64,000 bases of DNA from Pedobacter sp014947265 (GCF_014947265.1 NZ_JADCNK010000004.1:186001-250000), one strand, 5' to 3'. Shown: positions 26,799 through 36,945, numbered from the stretch's first letter. Notes: generated by a model from the sequence alone, not told the origin. Numbers and translations are program-made.

Positions 26799-26871
26799 GT
26801 GGTTCGTGTCTTCACGAACTACGTTTACATTACCTAAAAAGGAAGTCAAGCTTTTAAAGCTTGACTTCCTT
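26799..26871. repeat. Two hairpins after parE
   Basis: 26799-26822: GTGGTTCGTG and CACGAACTAC with loop TCTT, one of three GGTTCGTG-type hairpins that follow stop codons. 26839-26871: AAGGAAGTCAAGCTTT and its exact inverse complement with a 1-base spacer. Either may act as a 3' end structure. Confidence 0.75.
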
Positions 26872-26890
26872 ACAGGGCCCATAGAAAAAT

Positions 26891-27010
26891 CGTCATCTCG
26901 ACTGGAGTGTGACGAAATGGAGAGATCTTTGTACCGAGTTATTGAAATCTAATTTAAAAGATTTTGCTTCGCAGAGCCTTCGGGTTCTCCACTGCGGTCG
27001 AAATGACGAT
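26891..27010. repeat. Two AGA...TGACG hairpin repeats
   Basis: 26891-26928 begins CGTCATCTCGA and ends GAGAGATCT. 26959-27010 begins AGATTTTGCTTCG and ends CGAAATGACGAT. They lie between parE and the DUF3368 gene. Confidence 0.75.
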
Positions 27011-27044
27011 ACTTCGAGACCATTCACTTGAAATTGCAATAGGA

Positions 27045-27509
27045 CTATTCTCCGGCGTCTTTAAGAATTTGTGAAGCCAACCAGTCAGAAATCCTGAAAT
27101 TAGTTTCCTGTATTTTAATGATGTAAGGTTTAACAGCGGGAATAATGCCATTAAGTTTTGCGCTAAGTATTATCCCAATTGTACCAGTAATATTAAGCTC
27201 AAGCTTTTTAGCAAATCTCCTGGCTTTCGCATCATCTATAATAAGTAAATCTGCACGGATTTCTGTTGCAAGAGCCATTGCACTCGCTTCTCCAATATCT
27301 ACAGTTTCAGCATAGTCATATAACAAGTCACGATTTAATACCGCTTTTACATTAACCCAATCAGGTAGTCTTTTGCCGAATTCAGCAGCTATCTCGGGAG
27401 TTGTTATTACCTGCTTGTAAAGGGAGTGGAGTAAATTTATACCATCTATTTTGTCCAGCGTAATGAAACAGCTGGCATCGGTAATGACAATTTTATCCTT
27501 TAAGAGCAT
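27045..27509 (-). CDS. DUF3368 PIN-like protein, probable toxin
   Basis: A 154-residue protein from the ATG at 27509, chosen because MLLKDKIVITDASCF is the normal family start; a longer frame would overlap the upstream gene by 68 bases. DUF3368 proteins have a PIN-type nuclease fold. Visible acidic residues are Asp in ITDAS, Glu in DIGEASAMALA and the Asp pair in LLIIDDAKARRFA, which would make the metal site. It overlaps the UPF0175 gene by 17 bases. UPF0175 with DUF3368 is a recognised toxin-antitoxin arrangement. The target RNA is unknown. Confidence 0.82.
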   Translation of the reverse strand: MLLKDKIVITDASCFITLDKIDGINLLHSLYKQVITTPEIAAEFGKRLPDWVNVKAVLNRDLLYDYAETVDIGEASAMALATEIRADLLIIDDAKARRFAKKLELNITGTIGIILSAKLNGIIPAVKPYIIKIQETNFRISDWLASQILKDAGE

Positions 27510-27729
27510 TTCTGAATGTTTCAAGATCTTCAGTCGCACTCTCGTCCAGATAATGGACATTGTACTTGATCAGGATTTCAGCAAAATCCCATTTTTTCAT
27601 TTTGCACATTTCAGCGGCTTGTCTTAACGTAAGTTTACCCGCTTCATATAGTTTGGCTGCAATAAGGCGCGTTGTCTCCTCATGCTCTTTCTCAAGAGCA
27701 TCAGGAACTTGTATGGTCATTGTAGTCAT
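27493..27729 (-). CDS. UPF0175-family protein, probable antitoxin
   Basis: A 78-residue protein from the ATG at 27729; ATGs five codons upstream and three codons downstream are possible. The UPF0175 pattern is clear: a short strand TIQVPDAL, a helical middle with AAKLYEAGKLTLRQAAEMCKM, and MKKWDFAEILIKYNVHYLDES, a likely DNA-binding fold. It comes first and overlaps the DUF3368 gene, the usual antitoxin-first order. Both arms of the module are short and of ordinary composition for this window. Confidence 0.82.
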   Translation of the reverse strand: MTTMTIQVPDALEKEHEETTRLIAAKLYEAGKLTLRQAAEMCKMKKWDFAEILIKYNVHYLDESATEDLETFRNALKG

Positions 27730-27824
27730 TATATAAAGATACATATTATTAAAATTTAAAACAAAATGTAGGCTGGTAGGTTTTCTACTCTAATTTTAAA
27801 AGTAGGTTTAAATAGAGATGTAAT

Positions 27825-27952
27825 TATCTCCGCTGCGGTCGAAATGAATATTTATATTGACTTGTTATTGAGTTATTTAGTTTTTTTGAAAAACAACAGT
27901 TGGTAGCGATGACCGTTTTTTGAAAAGATCCTGAAACAAGTTCAGGATGACG
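27825..27952. repeat. AGA...TGACG hairpin repeats upstream of the toxin-antitoxin pair
   Basis: 27926-27952 is AGATCCTGAA, ACAAG, TTCAGGATGACG, a perfect 8-bp stem. 27825-27847 is a decayed copy (ATCTCCGCTGCGGTCGAAAT). The same stem with C-G swapped for G-C is at 37413-37439. Confidence 0.7.
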
Positions 27953-27971
27953 TTATGATCTCAAATGGTAA

Positions 27972-28994
27972 TTATTCTTTAGGGGCATTCACCGTATCTT
28001 CCGGGTGTTGCGGTGGCAATACATCTACCTTTTTCTCTATTATGGTGATTTTGGTGAACACTGCATATTTACTAGGGGAGATGCCGTTATCATATTTTTC
28101 GGCATAAGCCTGGGTAAATTCTGCCCCGAAATATAAAATGATAGAGGTGTAATAAATCCACAATAAAATAACAATGATGGAACTTGCGGCTCCGAAAGCA
28201 GAACCTGGATTACCTTTTTCGATATAAATCCCGATCAGATATTTACCTAAACTGAAAAGTACAGCAGTAAATAATGCGCCAATTATGGCCGATTTCCATC
28301 GGATGATCACATCAGGTAATACTTTAAAAATAACAGCAAATACGGCGGTAACTGCCGCTAGTGTAATTACGTTATTCAGGATATAAATAATCAGCGCCAT
28401 GGTATCATTAGCAACCGGAATGACTTCGTTAATATTGCTCCGCGAAAGCAGACTGGCCAATTTAGAACCCAAACCCACAACTACGCTATTTACCACCAGC
28501 GATACCAGCAATAAAAAGCCCATCGAGACGATTAATGAAAATGATAATAATCTGTTGGTAAGCATTTTTATCCAACCCTTTTTGGGTACGGCCTTTACTT
28601 TCCAGATCATATTGATGCTATCCTGTATTTCGATAAATATAGCCGTCGAACCAATAATCAGTACCACAATACCTACAATTAAACTAAAGGTTGATTGCCC
28701 GGTTTTATTTGCGTGTTCTACAAAACCCTGGATCTGGCCTGCCGCATCTTTCCCCACCAGTTCGGTCACCTGTCCAAAGAATTTCCCCCGCGTTTCTTCA
28801 TTTTTTTTATCGCCCAAAAATAAGGTGGCTGCAGAGAGGAGGATAATGATCAGCGGTGTAAGGGAAAAAATAGTGTAATAGGCCAGCGAAGCACTTAATT
28901 TAGTTACCCTGTCTTCTACAAAGCCTTTTCCTGCCGCAATAAAAAGATGGTAAAGCGCTATAAAGAAATTTTTGATCTTATGGAATACTTTCAT
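27972..28994 (-). CDS. YihY/BrkB-family inner-membrane protein
   Basis: A 340-residue full-length member. The N-terminal SASLAYYTIFSLTPLIIILLSA (about 30-51) is the family hallmark; IQDSINMIWKVKAVPKKGWIKMLTNR follows near 120-148, then about four helices, FGAEFTQAYA near 300 and a hydrophilic tail. It is a paralogue of the truncated gene at the left edge. Its upstream neighbours on the same strand are tamA and tamB, seven bases before its ATG, so it is probably in their transcript. Its role in the membrane is not known. Confidence 0.9.
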   Translation of the reverse strand: MKVFHKIKNFFIALYHLFIAAGKGFVEDRVTKLSASLAYYTIFSLTPLIIILLSAATLFLGDKKNEETRGKFFGQVTELVGKDAAGQIQGFVEHANKTGQSTFSLIVGIVVLIIGSTAIFIEIQDSINMIWKVKAVPKKGWIKMLTNRLLSFSLIVSMGFLLLVSLVVNSVVVGLGSKLASLLSRSNINEVIPVANDTMALIIYILNNVITLAAVTAVFAVIFKVLPDVIIRWKSAIIGALFTAVLFSLGKYLIGIYIEKGNPGSAFGAASSIIVILLWIYYTSIILYFGAEFTQAYAEKYDNGISPSKYAVFTKITIIEKKVDVLPPQHPEDTVNAPKE

Positions 28995-29001
28995 CGAAGA
29001 A

Positions 29002-31314
29002 TTAAAACGGATATCCTATCCCAATGTTATAAATTATATTCTGTTTTCGCCAGTCTTTGTTTCCAAAGGCAATATCATCTAATACCCATCTTTGTCCTTC
29101 AGGTAAATACGGCTTACGAATTGGGAAGGCTACATCTAAGCGGATTACAAAAATGCTTACATCTACACGTAATCCTGCACCAGTACCCACGGCCAGCTCG
29201 TTAAAAGTATTTTTCAGCTTAAAGCCAGATCCAAGCCTGGCCGTTTCCGGTTTGCCAGGTTCTCCAAGATCTTCTTTTCTTAACCAGACATTTCCCGCAT
29301 CTACAAACAAAGCGCCATACAGTACACTTACTATTTTAAAACGCAGTTCTGAGTTAAGCATCAACTTAATATCACCACCCTGATCGGCAAAAATTGCATC
29401 ATCTTTAACCTTAAAAGTTCCGGGACCTAAAGTTCTGGCTGGAAAAGCCCTGATGTCATTGCTACCACCAGCAAAAAACTGCCTAACAAATGGCAATGAG
29501 GTAGAGTTTCCATAAGCATAACCATAACCTAAGTTTAACCGGTTTGCCCAGATTAAGTTTCTGGTAATTTTGTAATAGTCTCTTAAATCGGCTTCTGCCC
29601 TGATAAACTGGGTTAGTGGCACATTAAAAAGTGTACGTTTCCCTTCTTCATCTTTTGGTACAAAAGTTCCCCAAACATTACCCCCGGTTTCTAATCCTCC
29701 AAAGAAGTAGGTGTTATTTCTCCGCCTATCCTCCATCTGGTTGGTATAGGTGAAATTATAGTTACTGCCAATAATAAACTGACTTTCCAAAGTAGTTCTT
29801 AATAGTGGATTAACTTCATAAAGACTATCTCTTGTATTATTGGGAAAACTTGTAGAAATATAGCTGATAGATATCGGATTAAAATTATGCTCTTTGTACA
29901 AATTCTCTTTAAAGTTGTAACCATATTGGCCTTTAAATGCATGTAAGGTATATTCAGAACCACGATTAAGCATTTGATAAGAAAGCGACGTAATCGTTTT
30001 CGGGATGAAAGCGTTTGTGCTATTCGGTTTGTAAAAAGGAACAATAAACCTGGGGAAGGTTAGTTTTCCTTCGGCAGTTAACGATAAGGAGTTTTTGCCT
30101 AAAGAAGTTCCTTTAGTCTGGGTTTCAAAACCACCACTAACACTCAAATCCAATTGTTCTGCATTTCTAAACAAGTTTCTGGTGGTTTGTGTTACTTTCA
30201 CCTCCGAACCGACGAAATTGTTCGATTTACTTGTGCCTACAACCGAAAAGGTAAGTGAGTTTTTCTTTAAAGGAGTTAAATAGATATTCAAGTCGAGTTG
30301 ATTGTTTTTGAAACTATCAACAGGTAAAAATTCGGCTCTTACATCCTGAAAGGCACCCACATTAACCATGCGGTTTAATGATTGGTTATGGTCTTTACGA
30401 TTATAAAGTTCATTTTTTTGAAAGAATACCAAACGGTCAAAAAGTCTTGGTTTAAAGGTGTTCCGGTCATCGTATATATTGAAATCGTTATACTGAAGCG
30501 GTTTTAGTTTTCTTAATGTACTATCTCTCCTTAACGAATAATTAGGGTAGATGTTAATGTTTTTTATAGTATAAGGTTTTAATCCAGCATCAGGAGCAAT
30601 GTCTTTTACTTTAACCGAAACATTAACCAGGTTTTTACCTATAGTACTATCTACCTGCATAATTAAATAATCGGGGCTGAAATAGAAATAACCACTTTCC
30701 TTTAAGTCGTTATCAATCCTGATCCGTTCATTTTTGTAAGTATCGATATCGTAATAATCGCCAACTTTTAGCAAGGTTTTCTCTTTGTTGGCATTGATGA
30801 TTTTTGTGAGTGCCCCGGTATCAGGAGGGAAATTAATCTTGTTGATTTTATATCGTTGCCCGGTAACGGCAGTATAAATGGCCTTACCTTTTTTTCCTTT
30901 TACAAGGGTATCGCCGGTAACGGTTGCCTGTAAATAGCCTTCACTAATAAGATAACTAGATAATACATCATTGTCGTATTTTAGCTTTACCTCGCTTAAT
31001 AACACAGGAGCTTCCCCTTGTTTGCGTAACCAGTTTCTAAAACCTTTTGGCTTTTTGGGCTCGCCAGCAAAATTGTAAATGCCAAGTTTAAATTTTATAC
31101 CCAAAAACGACTTATTAGGGCGTGGTCTTGTTTTAGCTTCCAGATCGGTTTTAACCTGTTTTTCATTGTCAATTTTCCCCGATGAGTCTGGATTGATTTT
31201 TACTTCAGCACCGGTATACAAAATCTGCCCTGGTTTTAAGGATTTGGTACTGCTGCAAGCCGCCCAAACTAAACAGGCCAATAAAAATAAAAGCGGTCTA
31301 GTTAGTTTTCTCAT
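29002..31314 (-). CDS. TamA/BamA-like outer-membrane barrel lipoprotein
   Basis: A 770-residue protein from the ATG at 31314; a TTG six codons earlier is less likely. The signal ends in a lipobox with Cys20 (WAAC, then SSTKSLKPGQ). POTRA-like segments occupy about 30-330, and a surface-antigen (D15/Omp85) barrel forms the C-terminal half, with FFAGGSNDIRAFPARTLGPG near 635 and a terminal GIGYPF. Together with the TamB-like protein, encoded just upstream and overlapping by 17 bases, it should help insert outer-membrane proteins or move lipids. In Bacteroidota the TamA partner is often a lipoprotein of this kind. Confidence 0.88.
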   Translation of the reverse strand: MRKLTRPLLFLLACLVWAACSSTKSLKPGQILYTGAEVKINPDSSGKIDNEKQVKTDLEAKTRPRPNKSFLGIKFKLGIYNFAGEPKKPKGFRNWLRKQGEAPVLLSEVKLKYDNDVLSSYLISEGYLQATVTGDTLVKGKKGKAIYTAVTGQRYKINKINFPPDTGALTKIINANKEKTLLKVGDYYDIDTYKNERIRIDNDLKESGYFYFSPDYLIMQVDSTIGKNLVNVSVKVKDIAPDAGLKPYTIKNINIYPNYSLRRDSTLRKLKPLQYNDFNIYDDRNTFKPRLFDRLVFFQKNELYNRKDHNQSLNRMVNVGAFQDVRAEFLPVDSFKNNQLDLNIYLTPLKKNSLTFSVVGTSKSNNFVGSEVKVTQTTRNLFRNAEQLDLSVSGGFETQTKGTSLGKNSLSLTAEGKLTFPRFIVPFYKPNSTNAFIPKTITSLSYQMLNRGSEYTLHAFKGQYGYNFKENLYKEHNFNPISISYISTSFPNNTRDSLYEVNPLLRTTLESQFIIGSNYNFTYTNQMEDRRRNNTYFFGGLETGGNVWGTFVPKDEEGKRTLFNVPLTQFIRAEADLRDYYKITRNLIWANRLNLGYGYAYGNSTSLPFVRQFFAGGSNDIRAFPARTLGPGTFKVKDDAIFADQGGDIKLMLNSELRFKIVSVLYGALFVDAGNVWLRKEDLGEPGKPETARLGSGFKLKNTFNELAVGTGAGLRVDVSIFVIRLDVAFPIRKPYLPEGQRWVLDDIAFGNKDWRKQNIIYNIGIGYPF

Positions 31315-34300
31315 CTTGTGCTTTCTGTTCAATGTTTCTTATTCTTCTTATTCTTTTCTTTTGAAAAATCTCTCTAAACTTATTGTAATCTACTACCAGG
31401 GTAAAGCCCAGGCCTGTTTCAACAATCTGTCCCTGTACAATCATATCATTCTGATTTCGGCGGTAAGCCCTCAAACGGTACCGTCCATCAGCAGAGAGGG
31501 CATATTCTACGTTTACGTTTCCGGCAATATTAGTCGATTTTTCTCCTGGTGCCTGAGGCCCTTCTAAAGCAAAAGAGCTTCCTACGCTAACGGTTAATCT
31601 ATCGTTTAGCAGTTTTTTAGATAAGCCAACCTCCAGATCTGTTTTTTGCTGCATCGAACCGGTTGAATAATCTTCAGATGAATTTACGCCGAAGTTAAGA
31701 TCAACACCCTGAATTAAATCAGAGGTTAAATTATTCAATTGCTCGGTTAACAGTTTGCTTACGCTCGAACGGGCAAGGGTAGAAACACCACCACCTCCGC
31801 CTGCCAGACTTTGAAAAGGATTATTCGCAATAAACCTGTTTAAGGCAAGTAAAGCAAGAACCTGTTTGTTCAACTCACTTTCATCGCGGTTTACATTAAT
31901 TAATTTAGTATAAACCTGGCCATTTAAAGCACCACGTTCATTTTCTGGCAAGTCGAGTTTAAATGAAATAGTTGGCTTTAATAATTCGCCTTTTATCATC
32001 AGATAAACCTGGAAAGGTAGTTTTGTTCTCGCCTCGTAAAGATCTGGTTGGTTTAACAGATCGATAGGAGCAGCATTAACTTCGTATAAAGCAGTAATGT
32101 TTGCAGTTGCAGAAGTAGGTTCGCCTGTCCAGACGATGCTGCTGCCTTTAACCAGTTTAAATTCCTTTTTTACAACGGCCAGTGTTAAGTTATACGAACC
32201 ATCAACAATGTCATAGCGGCCAGTCATGCTGATTTTTCCGCTTGGATCCATCGTTACATTTAAGTCTGCGTCGCCTCTAACTTTTAAATTATCGCCGGTA
32301 GATGCATCTACAACCACATTCAGTTCTGCCTCCGGATCTACTTTTACAGCTGCTACAAGGTTTAAACCTTTAATAGGGGATTTACTAATGCTATCAACCT
32401 TTAAAGCTTTTTGTCCGTTAAACGGCGGTGCATCAGCATCAATAAACTGTACTATACCCTCCTGGTCAATAATCGCCGGATCACTTGAAGGCAAAGCGAA
32501 GAAGAATTTTGTTCCCTTATTCACGTTGATATTCATGTTTACATCCGGCTGATTCAAATCTCCGCGTACTTTGATATTGCTGGTTAAAAATACCGTTCCA
32601 TAAATCATATCATTATCGGCAGCGGTAGAATTGATTGCCCTGAAATTGTTCATCCGGATATCTAAACCGAATCGATAATTTTTAAAATCGGTCGTATAAA
32701 CTTTTCCGTTGATGGTTGCTTTCTGATTTAGTGAATCAATCAGTGTAAAGTTGTTAAAACTGATACCTTCATTGGTAAATGATATTTTTTCATTCGGCAA
32801 ACGGAAATAGGAGTTTACATAAGCCACTCTGATACCCGCATTATTGAAAGTTAAATCACCGAGTATTTTAGGGGCCGTTAATGCGCCTTTAACAGTAAGG
32901 GCGCCGGTTAAGGTACCTGTGCCATTTTTAAGCTGACCTGCGGATAAACTCTCGATATTTTTCATTTCGATTTTATCGATGTTCACGGTAAGATCTAATG
33001 CGCTTTGAGGTGCAGTATAATAAAATCCATTTACCCTCAGTTCATGTACGCCAGTTAAGGCCATATTTACCTCGAAGGCATTTTGGGTATCGTTGTTTAC
33101 CGCTAAACGTAAAGTACCCAACTGATCTTTCTGATAGCGCAACTGGTCGATGGTTAAATTCGCTTCAAATTTTGGTGTGCTGGCCAAATCTTTAACATTT
33201 GCGGTTCCGTTTAAACGGCCACCAACCAAAGTGGTATCGGTTTCTGCAAATTTGGTTAAGGTTTCCAATTGGAAATCTTTAAATGCTACGGTTAAAGGTG
33301 CATTTGGTTGGGTAGGGTTACTGTTAATGGAAAGCGACTGCCCGCTGTTGCTGATCTGGAACTGATTAACCAATATGCCTGATGCACCAAATTGAATGTA
33401 ATTATCTTGCGAAACCACCCATTTTTGATAATCAAGCAATAACTTTTGAGGATCTAAAGCAAATTTAAAATCCTTATTAATCGATTGGAAAGTACCGCCT
33501 ATTACATATTTGTCTTTAAGTTGTCTGTCGCGAAGGAAAATATTAACGCCTAAATTATTATTTAAAGCCTCACCGCTTACTTCTGTATTAAATAGTGCGA
33601 CAGACGGGCTTTGAAGGCTTTTAACCGTTAAACTATAGTCCAGTTTATTATTCTCGTTATTGATGTTTAAAACCGTTGTATCTACTTTGAAATCTCCATA
33701 AACTACCTGCGGGAAATTACCTTTGATCTGTAGGCTGTCTTTTTGTGTATCAATCAATCCGTAAAATTGAGATTGTTTAAAAACCGTTAATTCAGGTACA
33801 AAACTCTTTAATAGTTTAGAATCATAAACCTGAACAAAAAAGCGCAAACGCTGATCCGGAACCTTTTTAACGGTTCCGAAAGCATAATATTTATTGATTT
33901 CGTTAATTATTGCACTACTTACTTTGGTCAGTTGGTATTTTCCGTCAATTTTTGCTGAGAGTATTTCAGATTTTAGTGTAAGTTCATTTTCTGTTGCGGT
34001 AGATTTTGCACGGATCGAAATCGTATCGACATTAATTCTCTGTTTATCTTTCACCAGTTGTAAACCCGTAACATCAACCGATCCATTCAAATAATCTGCA
34101 TCGGCAGTGGTCAGATTTACTTTAACCACTCCTGCGGCACTTAAAACCGTCGGACTAAAGTTTAGTGCCTGAAGGTTTACCTGTTTTAAATTTAAATCGG
34201 CTTTTACCGCCGGATATTTACCCGCCATATTTACTTTAGCATCTAAATTAAAGTTGGCATTGCTATCGGGCATGCTACTTTTAATGCTGATGTTCTGGTT

Positions 34301-36400
34301 GCTATAATTGCCGGCAAGAGTTAAATTGCGATAAGTATATTTATTGTAATAAGCACTTAACACCCTGGCATTAAACTTAGCATTGATTTTTTTGGGATCT
34401 AGGCCGGTACCTGCTACATTGGCCTTAACCGAAACACGGCCCAGTTTTGGCTGCATTTTTAACAGCCTGCCTACGTTGAAGTTGTTTAAACTGATATCTG
34501 CCTTGTAACTTTCTTTTCCTTTAGGGCCATTCATGCCTGCAACTATCACTGCACCACCCATATCGGTGTTGATGTTCAGGTTGGTATTGAAATCAGTCAT
34601 TGAGCCTTTAAAATTACCTTTTGCATCGATTACATTAGGCAGTTCAATTGAAGGAGGAATTGATTTTTTAGGTACAGCTACCAAAATATCACCTTTGGTA
34701 ATATGAAGTTTTTTAATGTTTAAATCAAGAAAGGTTTTTTTAATATCGGGCAAACCTTTGGCATTTCCGCTGATATCAATCTGGGTGTTTTTTAAGCCGC
34801 TGATCTGCAGTTTTGGGATATTCAGGTTGTTTAAATAACCATTAACATCCGCATTGATTTTTATTTTTTCGTTGCGGTAATTGGCCGGTATGGCAGTGCT
34901 GAAAAAGCCAGCATCTTTCAAACCAATGGTGGTGTTTTTAAGGGCAATATTCAGTTTTACACGTTCAGGATGTTTGGTTAAATCCTCCATTGAGGTGAAA
35001 TTTAACTCAGTTGCATTTTCAATAGAGGTATTTGGTGTTTTCAGGATGAAATTGTTCAGTTTAATCTGTTTGTCGTTATACACCGCGTCGCCACGTAATT
35101 CATCCAGAACAAAGCCGCTTTTCTCTTTTAGTGATCCATTTTTAACATTTGCTTTTATACCTGCGGCGCTATAACTTACATCACTAGCCCCCAAATTAAG
35201 CTTGTTAATTTTAAGGTGGTTAAAATCCATTCCTTTAGGAGCAGGTTTAGCTGCCAGGTTATCAAACTGTACATCGTTATCGGCTAAACTAATGTTTTTG
35301 ATAACGAGGCCTAAAGCTGATTTTTGGGGCGCTACAGTATCTTTAACTTTCTTTAAATCGTTGCTTGGTGCTGGCTTAAAGGCGAAAAGAATATTCGATT
35401 TGTTTAAATGTGCATCATCAACTGAATATTTACTATTGGTTAAATCTACTTTCAGGTTTGCCAGGCCAAGGTCGTTTACAGTGGCAATGGCTTTGGTTGT
35501 CGAGATCTGGTCGTCGTAGTTTACCTTTACATTGTTAAAAACGAAGTTCTGTACCTCGATTAATGGCAATTTGCCCTGTTCTTTTTCCGTACTATCTACG
35601 CTGTTGGTAATATGCTGAACCAATTTGACAAGAGGTTTTTGCTGTAAATAACGAAGCGAAGTATTCACCAGGCTTAACTCTTTAATTACATAATGCTGGT
35701 TGGCCAGATCGAAATCTTTAATTTTTGTTTTAAAGGCGCCTAAATATAATTTCACATCATTACCTGCAACATCATCACGGTAGTTAATGCCAATATCTTC
35801 GAAAGAAACTTTATCAACAGAGAATTTTAGGGTAGAAGTGGTATCTTTTTTTACTTTTTCTTCTGGCTTTTTCTGATCGCTTGTAAAAGCATCCACCAGG
35901 AAAGAAAAGTTAAAGGTGGTTTCGGGAGTGATGCGCTTCACATTGGCGCGTACATTTTTTAGTTCAATATTATTGATCTCAACTGTATTTTTTAATAGCT
36001 TAAATAAACTGATATCAACCGCTAGTTTTTCGGCATATAATAAAGTATCACCTTTACGATCTTCGATGTAAAATTTGTTTAGAACCACATCTTTTGGCAA
36101 TGCGATTTTAATGCTTTCTAAACTTACCTCTGTTTTGGTCTTGTTTTTCAGGTAATTTATGGCCTTGCCTTTAACAAAATTTTGAACAGCTGGAATATTT
36201 AAGGATAGCGCTACACCAACTACCAGAATGATGATGGAAGCAATTACCCACAATAGAATTTTTAGACTTTTGCGTACGTATTTATTCAATGCTAAGTGTG
36301 TTTGGTGTTTGATAAATGCTAAAAGCAAGCCATTAAAATTAATTTTAAGGCCTGTTTTACTAAATAATACAAAAAATAACTTAAATTGTTCGCCCGCCAT
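31298..36400 (-). CDS. TamB-like (DUF490) envelope-spanning protein
   Basis: A 1700-residue protein with one membrane helix at about 46-66 (LKILLWVIASIIILVVGVAL), then a very long periplasmic part of repeated beta-strands with domains such as VEINNIELKNVRANVK. The C-terminal DUF490 region is about 1330-1680. Such proteins form a hydrophobic groove from inner to outer membrane and work with TamA. The ATG at 36400 gives an unusual 45-residue lead before the helix; a TTG at 36289 (LNKYVRKSLKIL) would give the more typical short N-terminus. With the ATG, only 37 bases separate it from divergent cdd. Confidence 0.88.
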   Translation of the reverse strand: MAGEQFKLFFVLFSKTGLKINFNGLLLAFIKHQTHLALNKYVRKSLKILLWVIASIIILVVGVALSLNIPAVQNFVKGKAINYLKNKTKTEVSLESIKIALPKDVVLNKFYIEDRKGDTLLYAEKLAVDISLFKLLKNTVEINNIELKNVRANVKRITPETTFNFSFLVDAFTSDQKKPEEKVKKDTTSTLKFSVDKVSFEDIGINYRDDVAGNDVKLYLGAFKTKIKDFDLANQHYVIKELSLVNTSLRYLQQKPLVKLVQHITNSVDSTEKEQGKLPLIEVQNFVFNNVKVNYDDQISTTKAIATVNDLGLANLKVDLTNSKYSVDDAHLNKSNILFAFKPAPSNDLKKVKDTVAPQKSALGLVIKNISLADNDVQFDNLAAKPAPKGMDFNHLKINKLNLGASDVSYSAAGIKANVKNGSLKEKSGFVLDELRGDAVYNDKQIKLNNFILKTPNTSIENATELNFTSMEDLTKHPERVKLNIALKNTTIGLKDAGFFSTAIPANYRNEKIKINADVNGYLNNLNIPKLQISGLKNTQIDISGNAKGLPDIKKTFLDLNIKKLHITKGDILVAVPKKSIPPSIELPNVIDAKGNFKGSMTDFNTNLNINTDMGGAVIVAGMNGPKGKESYKADISLNNFNVGRLLKMQPKLGRVSVKANVAGTGLDPKKINAKFNARVLSAYYNKYTYRNLTLAGNYSNQNISIKSSMPDSNANFNLDAKVNMAGKYPAVKADLNLKQVNLQALNFSPTVLSAAGVVKVNLTTADADYLNGSVDVTGLQLVKDKQRINVDTISIRAKSTATENELTLKSEILSAKIDGKYQLTKVSSAIINEINKYYAFGTVKKVPDQRLRFFVQVYDSKLLKSFVPELTVFKQSQFYGLIDTQKDSLQIKGNFPQVVYGDFKVDTTVLNINNENNKLDYSLTVKSLQSPSVALFNTEVSGEALNNNLGVNIFLRDRQLKDKYVIGGTFQSINKDFKFALDPQKLLLDYQKWVVSQDNYIQFGASGILVNQFQISNSGQSLSINSNPTQPNAPLTVAFKDFQLETLTKFAETDTTLVGGRLNGTANVKDLASTPKFEANLTIDQLRYQKDQLGTLRLAVNNDTQNAFEVNMALTGVHELRVNGFYYTAPQSALDLTVNIDKIEMKNIESLSAGQLKNGTGTLTGALTVKGALTAPKILGDLTFNNAGIRVAYVNSYFRLPNEKISFTNEGISFNNFTLIDSLNQKATINGKVYTTDFKNYRFGLDIRMNNFRAINSTAADNDMIYGTVFLTSNIKVRGDLNQPDVNMNINVNKGTKFFFALPSSDPAIIDQEGIVQFIDADAPPFNGQKALKVDSISKSPIKGLNLVAAVKVDPEAELNVVVDASTGDNLKVRGDADLNVTMDPSGKISMTGRYDIVDGSYNLTLAVVKKEFKLVKGSSIVWTGEPTSATANITALYEVNAAPIDLLNQPDLYEARTKLPFQVYLMIKGELLKPTISFKLDLPENERGALNGQVYTKLINVNRDESELNKQVLALLALNRFIANNPFQSLAGGGGGVSTLARSSVSKLLTEQLNNLTSDLIQGVDLNFGVNSSEDYSTGSMQQKTDLEVGLSKKLLNDRLTVSVGSSFALEGPQAPGEKSTNIAGNVNVEYALSADGRYRLRAYRRNQNDMIVQGQIVETGLGFTLVVDYNKFREIFQKKRIRRIRNIEQKAQDEKTN

Positions 36401-36437
36401 AAAAATTTAATATTGGCGGTTTACTAATTAGTTACAA

Positions 36438-36926
36438 ATGAATTCATTAAATCTAAATATATCTTTTGAACAATACGAAAGTATTACAGAATTAACATTG
36501 GCAGATAGAACCCTTTGCGAACTTTCAGAACAGGCTTTAAATACCTCTTATTCTCCCTATTCTAAATTTAGAGTTGGTACGGCAATCCGCCTGGCCTCAG
36601 GCGATACCGTTCTGGGCAGCAACCAGGAAAATTTAGCTTATCCATCTGGTCTTTGTGCAGAACGTGTAGCTCTTTTTAGCATCGGCGCTACCTACCCAAA
36701 TGCAGTGATTGAAAGTATGGCTATTACTGCCCAAACGGATAACTTCGAGATATTAAAACCTGTTACCTCTTGTGGCGGCTGTTTGCAGGTGATGGCAGAG
36801 TTTGAACGTAAGCAAAATGCACCAATCGAGGTGATTTTTTATTGCTTAAACGGAGAGGTTTTAAAAGTACCGAGTGTAAAGAGTTTACTGCCTTTTTCAT
36901 TTGTAGAGGATCGGTTGGAGCGATAG
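36438..36926 (+). CDS. cdd: Cytidine deaminase
   Basis: A 162-residue zinc enzyme that deaminates cytidine and deoxycytidine to uridine forms in pyrimidine salvage. The zinc motif is complete: Cys73-Ala-Glu75 (CAERVAL) with Glu75 as proton shuttle, and Cys112/Cys115 in SCGGC. SPYSKFRVGTAI at 39-50 is the substrate-binding start. The size fits the small homotetrameric type. It is divergent from tamB across a very short spacer and is followed by a 1.1-kb gene-free region rich in repeats. Confidence 0.94.
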   Translation: MNSLNLNISFEQYESITELTLADRTLCELSEQALNTSYSPYSKFRVGTAIRLASGDTVLGSNQENLAYPSGLCAERVALFSIGATYPNAVIESMAITAQTDNFEILKPVTSCGGCLQVMAEFERKQNAPIEVIFYCLNGEVLKVPSVKSLLPFSFVEDRLER

Positions 36927-36945
36927 TGGCGAAAGAAAAATCGTC

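Noticed and set aside
28399..28878. 159-codon plus-strand frame inside the BrkB gene
   Set aside because: Antisense shadow of conserved helices; no recognisable product.
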